From assembly GCF_018372875.1 (NCBI RefSeq), contig NZ_JAHAIF010000049.1:1-21395 (forward strand): a stretch of DNA of 21,395 nt, in the 5' to 3' direction. The notes beneath the pieces were generated by a model. It saw only the letters and a program-made list of their open reading frames with translations, was not told where the DNA came from and searched no databases. This document shows positions 9,311-15,509 of this stretch, in pieces (positions within the stretch are counted from its first letter, which is position 1; each line of letters opens with the position of its first letter). Both the position numbers and the translations under genes were made by a program. The stretch comes from Clostridium sp. (GTDB lineage: Bacteria > Bacillota > Clostridia > Clostridiales > Clostridiaceae).

Positions 9311-9345
9311 AGTAGATTTTATTTAATCTACTTTATATCTTTTAT
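9302..9345 (+). terminator. Terminator after yedF
   Basis: A perfect 17-pair inverted repeat (9302-9318 and 9325-9341) with loop TTATTT, followed by a T-rich run. The left arm includes the end of the yedF coding sequence and its stop codon. The AT-rich stem is long. Confidence 0.8.
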
Positions 9346-9500
9346 TATTTTCAAGTAAATTAAGAGTATATAAGTCCTTTTCGTTATCATTAAATCACCT
9401 TATTTATTTTCGAAATTTAATAGTGAAAGTTAATATGTTATAATCAATTTATGTTAAGAAATTTGAGTGATATAAGGCAGTCTAAGGAGGAAGTTTCTTT

Positions 9501-10460
9501 ATGATTCAATATGATTTGATAGTTGTTGGTGGTGGGATTAGTGGCATGACAGCAGCCCTAAGTGCCTTAGAAAATGGAGTGAAAAATGTAATTATTATAG
9601 AAAGAGAAGATTCATTAGGAGGAGTGGTGAATCAGTGTATTCATAGTGGATTTGGTAGTAGTATTTTAAATACTGAAGTTACAGGTCCTGAATATGTTAA
9701 TTTTATTAGAAATAGATTACTTAATCATAAAGTCCATATAAAATTAGAAACAGAAGTAATAGACTTATATAAAGATAAGGTTATAACATATGTAAATTCT
9801 TTAGATGGAGTTACAGAAATAAGAGGAAGCTCAATAATTTTTGCTACGGGATGTAGAGAGAAATTTACTGGAAGTATAAATATAGCAACTAATACCTATA
9901 CAGGTATTAGTAGTATAGGAAATGCTCATAGAGTAGTAAATTTAGATGGATATTTATTAGGAAAAGAACCTGTTATAGTAGCAAGTAGTAAGTGGGCTTT
10001 AATAGTAGCACGAAGATTATACATAGAAGGTGCTAATATAAAAGGAGTTTTAATAAGAGAAAATGAAAATTTCACATTTGATGATGAAAACAAAGATATA
10101 ATAGAAGGATTTAATATGCCTATATACCTTAATTCAAAGGTGATAGAAATATTCGGTGATGAAAGGGTTACAGGAGTTAAAATAGGTTCTATTATAGATA
10201 AGAAGGAGATTATTTTAGGGTGTGACTCATTATTATTATCTGTAGAATATTTTCCTGAGAATGGGCTATTAAAAAATATAAAAGTTGAAATGGACAAAGA
10301 AACACTTGCACCAATTGTAAATGATTATGAGACAGGAATTAAAGGTATTTTTGCTTGTGGAAATTTAATATATGGTACAAAAGCACTAACTAAGAAGGAT
10401 ATTAATGGAGGAGAAGCAGGAAAAAGGGCAGCAGAATATATTAGAAATTATTATTACTAA
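9501..10460 (+). CDS. FAD-dependent oxidoreductase of the pyridine nucleotide-disulfide class, degenerate NADH site
   Basis: A 319-residue flavoprotein. The N-terminal FAD-binding Rossmann motif VVGGGISGM (8-16) is intact, with Glu 34 at the end of the second strand. LGGVVNQCIHSGFG (39-52) and FATGCRE (114-120) resemble the small FAD oxidoreductases found beside GlpA-type glycerol-3-phosphate dehydrogenase genes in clostridia. The second Rossmann motif, expected as a Gly-rich GxGxxG, reads VASSKWA (160-166), so NAD(P)H binding is doubtful. C-terminal CGNLIYG (286-292) is the second FAD contact. Its usual partners (GlpA/GlpO and a DUF1667 protein) are absent here. Ribosome site AAGGAGG is at 9484-9490; a TATAAT at 9439-9444 could be its -10 but the -35 is poor. 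Confidence 0.85.
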   Translation: MIQYDLIVVGGGISGMTAALSALENGVKNVIIIEREDSLGGVVNQCIHSGFGSSILNTEVTGPEYVNFIRNRLLNHKVHIKLETEVIDLYKDKVITYVNSLDGVTEIRGSSIIFATGCREKFTGSINIATNTYTGISSIGNAHRVVNLDGYLLGKEPVIVASSKWALIVARRLYIEGANIKGVLIRENENFTFDDENKDIIEGFNMPIYLNSKVIEIFGDERVTGVKIGSIIDKKEIILGCDSLLLSVEYFPENGLLKNIKVEMDKETLAPIVNDYETGIKGIFACGNLIYGTKALTKKDINGGEAGKRAAEYIRNYYY

Positions 10461-11019
10461 ATATTCTTAATGCCTCATCCTTCATAAGTGTATTACCAAA
10501 AGAATTAAGATGAATACCATCAATAAAAATATTTTTATCTATATTTTTAAGTGATAGGTTATAAAAATCTATATACTTAACATTGTGTTTTTCACAGACA
10601 TCTATTAAGGAAGTACGTAGTTTTGGAAGTGATGAGAAACAGTAATCATATAATTGGGATGGCATAAATAATTCTTCTGCCATCTCTGTTATTATAATAG
10701 GTGGAATTCCAATTACTACATTAGAGTTATTAGATATAGTTTCTAAAATCATTTCTTCAATATTGTCTATTATATTAAAAAGTTTTCTACCACATAGAAG
10801 ATCATTTGTCCCACCCATTATAAAAGTCATGTCGGGTTTATGTTTTATAAGATTTTCATACAACCTATTTAACATTGATGGAGTTGTATCTCCATTTATT
10901 CCTTTATTAATAATCTCTATATCTAAACAGTTTCCTAATAGACTAACCCAAGCCTCATCTTTAGCTAATCCATATCCGTATGTAAGACTATCACCAATAC
11001 ATAATATTTTACTTATCAT
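10441..11019 (-). CDS. SGNH/GDSL-family hydrolase
   Basis: A 192-residue cytoplasmic esterase/lipase-type protein. Block I GDSLTYG has the nucleophile Ser 11, block II is near GINGDTT (Gly 43), block III is GGTND (69-73, with Asn 72), and block V is DGIH with Asp 167 and His 170. All catalytic residues are present. There is no signal peptide. It resembles the TesA-like acyl-esterase/lysophospholipase branch; the natural substrate cannot be told. It starts 16 bases after the RusA-like gene, with its AGAGAGG ribosome site next to that gene's stop, so the two form an operon. Its last 20 bases overlap the end of the convergent FAD oxidoreductase gene. Confidence 0.92.
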   Translation of the reverse strand: MISKILCIGDSLTYGYGLAKDEAWVSLLGNCLDIEIINKGINGDTTPSMLNRLYENLIKHKPDMTFIMGGTNDLLCGRKLFNIIDNIEEMILETISNNSNVVIGIPPIIITEMAEELFMPSQLYDYCFSSLPKLRTSLIDVCEKHNVKYIDFYNLSLKNIDKNIFIDGIHLNSFGNTLMKDEALRIFSNNNF

Positions 11020-11035
11020 AATTAGATTATCCTCT

Positions 11036-11656
11036 CTAGAAAAGTTTTTTAAAACAGTTTTTACAAATCAATGTCTTTCCTTTATCAGCAGTAATAAAAT
11101 CATCAGAAATAATTGATTTTTTACACATACTACATACCTTGTCAGGTTTAATAGTTTCCTGCTTTAGGTTAGAAATACTTTTTTCATGAAAGTTCTTTCG
11201 AAGAGGTTTATATTCATTTTTTTTTGTTAAAGTTTCCTTAGGTAAAACTGAATATTTAAGAGAGTATTCACTTTCTCCAAATAGTTCAAGTTCAAATCTA
11301 GGGTTTTCCTTATCATAAAACTCTTCAATTACTATTCTTCTTACTTGAGCGTCATTAACTATTAATCCGCTTTTTTCCACACCATCAAAAATACTTTTAC
11401 AAATATTTATAGTATCTGGATGTCTTTTTTCGCTTTTATAGTATACCTTAAGGAGTGCTATTAAACTTTCAGTTAAAACAATTTCTGGATTTTGAGAACG
11501 AGCAATATATGCTATTTCTTGTTCATATAGTGCATATCTATCGTGATATTGTCCAGAATTATAAGGTAATATAGCGCGACCATTAACATTATGTAGTTTA
11601 AAGTTAGATTTAGTTATAGGAGATCCATTTACTATAACTTTTGCATAAGATGACAT
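11036..11656 (-). CDS. RusA-like protein with C-terminal zinc ribbon
   Basis: A 206-residue protein. Residues 80-105 align without gaps with the catalytic core of E. coli RusA Holliday junction resolvase (RDLDN...FDAL...DDAQV). Asp 81 and Asp 102 match RusA Asp 70 and Asp 91, but Asp 72 is replaced by Ile 83 and Asp 90 by Asn 101. Loss of the Asp 72 equivalent argues against normal resolvase activity. The C-terminus adds a four-Cys zinc ribbon (CSMC at 175-178, CKNC at 198-201) that RusA lacks, reached through a Lys-rich linker. There are no phage genes nearby, unlike most rusA genes. The ribosome site AAAGGAG is 8 bases from the ATG. The family call is moderately strong; the function is unknown. 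Confidence 0.75.
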   Translation of the reverse strand: MSSYAKVIVNGSPITKSNFKLHNVNGRAILPYNSGQYHDRYALYEQEIAYIARSQNPEIVLTESLIALLKVYYKSEKRHPDTINICKSIFDGVEKSGLIVNDAQVRRIVIEEFYDKENPRFELELFGESEYSLKYSVLPKETLTKKNEYKPLRKNFHEKSISNLKQETIKPDKVCSMCKKSIISDDFITADKGKTLICKNCFKKLF

Positions 11657-11876
11657 AATATTTACTCCTTTATTTTAAGTAAAACTTAATTTTCCATAAA
11701 TTCTATAACAAAATAGCTGAAATATTGACCATTAACGATTATAATTAAAATAGAATTTCAATTTTAAATTTACAGTATTATTCTTATTAATACAAGATAT
11801 AAAAATTCATATATAATGCTTAATTAAGTATTATACAATATAGTTTTAATAAATAAAAAGTACGAGGGATAACAAA

Positions 11877-12896
11877 ATGGAAAAGAAATTAATATTATCT
11901 ATTGAATCTAGCTGTGACGAAACATCTGCTGCAGTTATTGAAAATGGAAGAATAGTATTATCAAATATAATAGCTACACAAATAGATACACATAAAAAGT
12001 TTGGAGGAGTAGTTCCAGAAGTAGCATCAAGAATGCATATAGAAGTAATAGATAAAGTTGTGAAGGAAGCTTTAGATGAAGCTAATGTAACTTTAGAAGA
12101 TATTGATGCAATTGGAGTTACATATGGACCAGGACTAGTTGGAGCATTATTAGTTGGGCTTCAGTATGCTAAAGGGTTAGCATATGCAGCTAATAAACCT
12201 TTAATTGGAGTGAATCATATAGAAGGACATATATCTGCTAATTTTATTCAACATAAGGATTTAAAACCACCTTTTGTGTCTTTAGTGGTATCAGGAGGTC
12301 ATACTTTCATTGTTCATGTTAAGGATTATGGAAAATATGAAGTATTAGGTCAAACAAGGGATGATGCTGCTGGAGAAGCTTACGACAAAGTAGCAAGAGC
12401 TTTAGGATTAGGATATCCAGGTGGTCCGAAAATAGATAAGCTTGCAAAGGAAGGAAATCCAAATGCAATAGAGTTTCCTAGAGCAAGATTCCATGAAGAA
12501 ACTTTAGATTTTTCTTTTAGTGGTTTAAAATCTGCAGTATTAAATTACTTAAACAAATGCAGTATGCAAAATATTGAAGTTAATAAAGCTGATGTTGCAG
12601 CATCTTTCCAAAAAGCTGTGGTAGAAGTTTTAAGAGATAATGTATTTTTAACAATTAAAAATAAAGGATTAGATAAAATTGCTATAGCTGGAGGTGTAGC
12701 AGCTAACTCAGCTTTAAGAGATGCTTTAATTAGTGAAGGTAAGAAATTTGGAGTTCAAATCTTATTTCCAGAGCTAAAGTTATGTACAGATAATGCAGCT
12801 ATGATAGGTTCAGCAGCATATTTTAGATTTATGTATAATGAATCTTCTTCCCTAGATTTAAATGCAAAACCAAATTTAAAATTAAATGAAGGATAG
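11877..12896 (+). CDS. tsaD: tRNA N6-threonylcarbamoyladenosine transferase TsaD
   Basis: A 339-residue member of the TsaD/Kae1/Gcp family, which transfers the threonylcarbamoyl group to A37 of tRNAs that read ANN codons. The N-terminus [13 protein letters not shown], the metal-binding HIEGH (His 114 and His 118), the FSGLKSAV segment, the nucleotide-binding [11 protein letters not shown] and the C-terminal LCTDNAAM (metal-ligand Asp) are all intact. Length is normal. It is an essential enzyme that works with TsaB and TsaE, whose genes are not in the window. A weak GAGGG ribosome site precedes the ATG. The next gene starts at or just after its TAG stop, so the two are probably co-translated. 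Confidence 0.97.
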   Translation: MEKKLILSIESSCDETSAAVIENGRIVLSNIIATQIDTHKKFGGVVPEVASRMHIEVIDKVVKEALDEANVTLEDIDAIGVTYGPGLVGALLVGLQYAKGLAYAANKPLIGVNHIEGHISANFIQHKDLKPPFVSLVVSGGHTFIVHVKDYGKYEVLGQTRDDAAGEAYDKVARALGLGYPGGPKIDKLAKEGNPNAIEFPRARFHEETLDFSFSGLKSAVLNYLNKCSMQNIEVNKADVAASFQKAVVEVLRDNVFLTIKNKGLDKIAIAGGVAANSALRDALISEGKKFGVQILFPELKLCTDNAAMIGSAAYFRFMYNESSSLDLNAKPNLKLNEG

Positions 12897-12905
12897 GTGA
12901 AAAGC

Positions 12906-13925
12906 TTGAATCTTATACCTGAATCGAATGGACTTCATAGAGTTAATATGAGGGAAAAATTATCTGTATTGCAATGGGTAAAAAAAGTTAGTACTGTATT
13001 AGTTATAGTTTTACTATGTGGCTTTATATTTCAAAGCTTAAGTAATTTTATAGGAAATGAACAAGTAAAGCAAAGGTTAAACTATGTAAAGATAGATGAT
13101 AACAAAATAGAGTATAAAAGTAGTGGAAGTGGAAGTTACACAATTGTTTTTGATGGAGCTTTAGGAACTAATCTTTATGCTTGGAATGATGTGTGTAAAA
13201 TTGTTGAAAAAGAATTAGGTGTTAGAACACTAGTATATAATAGGGATGGATATGGCTTTAATACTATTAAGGATAAAAAAGATATAGAATCTCAAACAGA
13301 AGAACTTAGAGAATTAATAAAAAAATTAGGTCTAACTGATAACTTGATTCTTGTAGGAGAAGAGTATGGCAGTTTAATCATGACTAATTTTGCAAAAGAG
13401 TATCCAGAATTGGTATCGGGGATGGTATTAATAAGGCCATTATCAGAAGAAATTTTAAAAAGTAAAGAATTTAAGAAAAGTGTAAGATGGAAGTATTATA
13501 AAAGTAAAGTTGAAGCAGTGGGAGCTTCCTTTGGTCTAACTACTTTAATGGACAAGTTAGGTCTTACTTATTCTGTAGATGGGTTTGAAGAAAATCTTCC
13601 AAAAGGAGCAGATGAGGAATTTGCAGTACACAAAACTAAAAAGAACTATAGAAAAGCAGTGAGTAATGAATTAGAAAACTTATATAAATATAATGGAGAA
13701 AACCAACTAGACAATATGTTTATAGACAAGCCTTTGTATATAATAACTAGTAATGAAAATGAACCTGTTGCAAAAATTGGTACAAGCGAATTAACAACTG
13801 TATATCACACAGAATCTGAAGCAGGTATAATTGCAAGTACAGGTAAGGATGCTATTGAATCTGCAATATCAATTGTATTAAAAGAAGCTAAAAAAATAGA
13901 AAAACTAGCAAATAAGAGTAAATAG
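12906..13925 (+). CDS. Membrane-anchored alpha/beta-hydrolase-fold protein lacking the catalytic serine
   Basis: A 339-residue protein (from TTG 12906) with one membrane anchor at about 29-45 and an outward alpha/beta-hydrolase domain. Fold landmarks are visible: VFDGALGTNLYAW (oxyanion strand), YNRDGYGF (about 112-119) and the strand-turn-helix LILVGEEYGSLI. In active enzymes that turn reads G-x-S-x-G; here it is GEEYG (151-155), so the nucleophile is Glu. The C-terminal region where a catalytic His is expected has none (SESEAG-like turn and ASTGKDAIESAI). It is probably a non-enzymatic binding protein. Start choice: GTG 12897 directly abuts the tsaD stop with poor spacing, while TTG 12906 is five bases after AGGTGA and is preferred. 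Confidence 0.85.
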   Translation: MNLIPESNGLHRVNMREKLSVLQWVKKVSTVLVIVLLCGFIFQSLSNFIGNEQVKQRLNYVKIDDNKIEYKSSGSGSYTIVFDGALGTNLYAWNDVCKIVEKELGVRTLVYNRDGYGFNTIKDKKDIESQTEELRELIKKLGLTDNLILVGEEYGSLIMTNFAKEYPELVSGMVLIRPLSEEILKSKEFKKSVRWKYYKSKVEAVGASFGLTTLMDKLGLTYSVDGFEENLPKGADEEFAVHKTKKNYRKAVSNELENLYKYNGENQLDNMFIDKPLYIITSNENEPVAKIGTSELTTVYHTESEAGIIASTGKDAIESAISIVLKEAKKIEKLANKSK

Positions 13926-13931
13926 GGATTT

Positions 13932-13971
13932 ATTGGTGCAGAATATAAATATATTCTGCACCAATTTTTTT
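13932..13971 (+). terminator. Terminator of the tsaD operon
   Basis: A perfect 15-pair stem (13932-13946 and 13951-13965) with loop AAAT, containing the GC-richer core GGTGCAG/CTGCACC and followed by a run of T to 13971. Confidence 0.92.
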
Positions 13972-14090
13972 CAATTTAGGAAAATATAAAATTTTAATTA
14001 GGTATAAATCAAAGGTACTATTATATTTTTATATTATAAAATATAAAATCAAGGATAATAATTTTATAATTTCCTTACCTTTAGTTGTGA

Positions 14091-14166
14091 GGTGTGGATA
14101 TTTGTTTTGATGTGACTTGGAGATTGCGACGGAACGATCAAAATAAATATCCACCCATCCTTTTTT
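14091..14166 (+). ncRNA. Long hairpin with GC-rich loop upstream of htrA: candidate regulatory RNA
   Basis: Positions 14094-14111 pair with 14137-14154 over 18 bases, with one G-U wobble. One bulged T then allows two more G-C pairs at the base (14091-14092 with 14155-14156). The 25-base loop (14112-14136) has 14 G or C, far richer than the surrounding AT-rich DNA. Six T residues follow at 14161-14166, but four bases separate them from the stem, so this is not a classic terminator. It lies 78 bases before the htrA-type start codon. It could be a cis-acting leader, an attenuator, a small RNA, or a dispersed DNA repeat; it matches no riboswitch class I know. The strand is assumed from the gene downstream. 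Confidence 0.5.
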
Positions 14167-14243
14167 GAAGTTTTATGTCATATAGTTGTCACAAAAAAAA
14201 TATATACTCAAGTTAAAGAAAGTGGATATAGGAGGTTTTAACA

Positions 14244-15443
14244 ATGGATAACGAAAACAATAATGAACAAGGATTTGTTTTTTATCATGAGCCTGATAAA
14301 TTTGAAGAACATAATAATTTTGGAGATAATAAGAAACTGAAAAATAAAAGAGGATTAAAAATATTTGGTACAATAGCAATAGCACTTACAATAGCATTGT
14401 CTGGAGGGTTAATAGGTGGGTTAGTAACCTATAAGACAATAACAAGTAACTTAGAAGGCAAGACAGTGAACTTGGCTCCAGTAAATTTTACTCAAAGTGA
14501 TGAAAATGCTCTTTCAGCACAGGAAGTATATCAAAAGGTAAGTCCAGCAGTTGTTACTATTTCGGCTAAAGGAACTGAATATAAAGGTTTTTTTGCTCAA
14601 GATGTTGAGGGGATAGGATCTGGATTTATCATAAATGAGGATGGCTACATCTTAACAAACTATCATGTTGTTGAATTAGCTATTTCTAATAATACAAAGG
14701 ATGTAACAGTAATATTAAGTACTGGAGAAGAGATAGCTGCAAAAGTTGTTAACTATGATCAAAATAGAGATATTGCAATGGTTAAGTTAGTAGATGGAAC
14801 TAAGGTGCCAGCTGTAGTAGAGTTAGGAGATTCTGATGGATTATATGTAGGTCAAGAAGTTGTTGCTATAGGTACACCGCTTGGAAAGAATTTTGCACAA
14901 ACATTAACAAAAGGAATTGTTAGTGGAGTAAATAGAAATTTAACAACTGAAGGTGGAAACACTGGTGACTATATTCAAACTGATGCAGCAATAAATTCAG
15001 GTAATAGTGGAGGACCTCTAATAAATACTAAAGGTGAAGTAATTGGAATAAATACAGCAAAATTATCAGGTCAATCAGAAACAACTATAGAAGGTATGGG
15101 ATTTGCAATTCCAATTAATGATGCAAAAGATAGAATAGAAAGCTTGTCTAAGCCAATTTTGAATTTAGGAATAACTGTTAGAGAAGTGAATTCAGAATTA
15201 GCAAAACAAAATAATCTTCCTAAAGAAGGTTTATGGGTAGTTGGGGTTACTGAAAATTCACCAGCAGCAAAAGCAGGAATACAACCATCCGATTTAATTG
15301 TAAAGTTTGATGGAAAAGAAGTAAAAACTTTTGATGAGTTAACTAAATTAAAGAATAATAAAAATGCAGGAGATAAGGTAGAAATAGTTGTATATAGAAA
15401 TGGAAAAAATGTATCTTTAAGTATGCAATTAGCTGAAAGTTAG
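14244..15443 (+). CDS. htrA: HtrA/DegP-family membrane-anchored serine protease with PDZ domain
   Basis: A 399-residue protease for quality control of exported proteins. A charged cytoplasmic N-terminus of about 38 residues precedes one membrane segment (about 39-63), then a trypsin-like domain with the triad His 141 (LTNYHVV), Asp 176 (NRDIAMV) and Ser 255 (NSGNSGGPL), and a single C-terminal PDZ domain (about 305-395). This is the usual layout of Gram-positive HtrA proteins, active outside the membrane. The ribosome site AGGAGG lies 8 bases upstream. It is preceded by a structured leader (14091-14166) and followed by a strong terminator. Such genes are often under envelope-stress control, but no CtsR or CIRCE site is visible upstream. 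Confidence 0.95.
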   Translation: MDNENNNEQGFVFYHEPDKFEEHNNFGDNKKLKNKRGLKIFGTIAIALTIALSGGLIGGLVTYKTITSNLEGKTVNLAPVNFTQSDENALSAQEVYQKVSPAVVTISAKGTEYKGFFAQDVEGIGSGFIINEDGYILTNYHVVELAISNNTKDVTVILSTGEEIAAKVVNYDQNRDIAMVKLVDGTKVPAVVELGDSDGLYVGQEVVAIGTPLGKNFAQTLTKGIVSGVNRNLTTEGGNTGDYIQTDAAINSGNSGGPLINTKGEVIGINTAKLSGQSETTIEGMGFAIPINDAKDRIESLSKPILNLGITVREVNSELAKQNNLPKEGLWVVGVTENSPAAKAGIQPSDLIVKFDGKEVKTFDELTKLKNNKNAGDKVEIVVYRNGKNVSLSMQLAES

Positions 15444-15461
15444 TTATTAATATAGTATAAT
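15433..15461 (+). promoter_or_regulatory. Candidate SigA-type promoter for the levR-type gene
   Basis: CTGAAA (15433-15438, four of six matches to TTGACA) and a perfect TATAAT (15456-15461) with a 17-base spacer overlap the end of htrA. The expected start near 15468 falls inside the left arm of the htrA terminator, so transcripts begun here would not form the full terminator stem. Confidence 0.4.
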
Positions 15462-15462
15462 T

Positions 15463-15498
15463 ATAGTTAGGTACTTAATAGTACCTAACTATTTTTTT
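15463..15498 (+). terminator. Terminator of htrA
   Basis: A perfect 13-pair stem (15463-15475 and 15480-15492) with loop TAAT, followed by T residues to 15498. It ends 11 bases before the next start codon, leaving just room for the ribosome site of the levR-type gene. Confidence 0.9.
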
Positions 15499-15509
15499 AG
15501 GGGGCAAAT

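Noticed and set aside
14186..14208. TTGTCA and TATACT as the htrA promoter
   Set aside because: The spacer is 11 bases, too short. The true start may lie upstream of the leader hairpin but no convincing pair of boxes was found.
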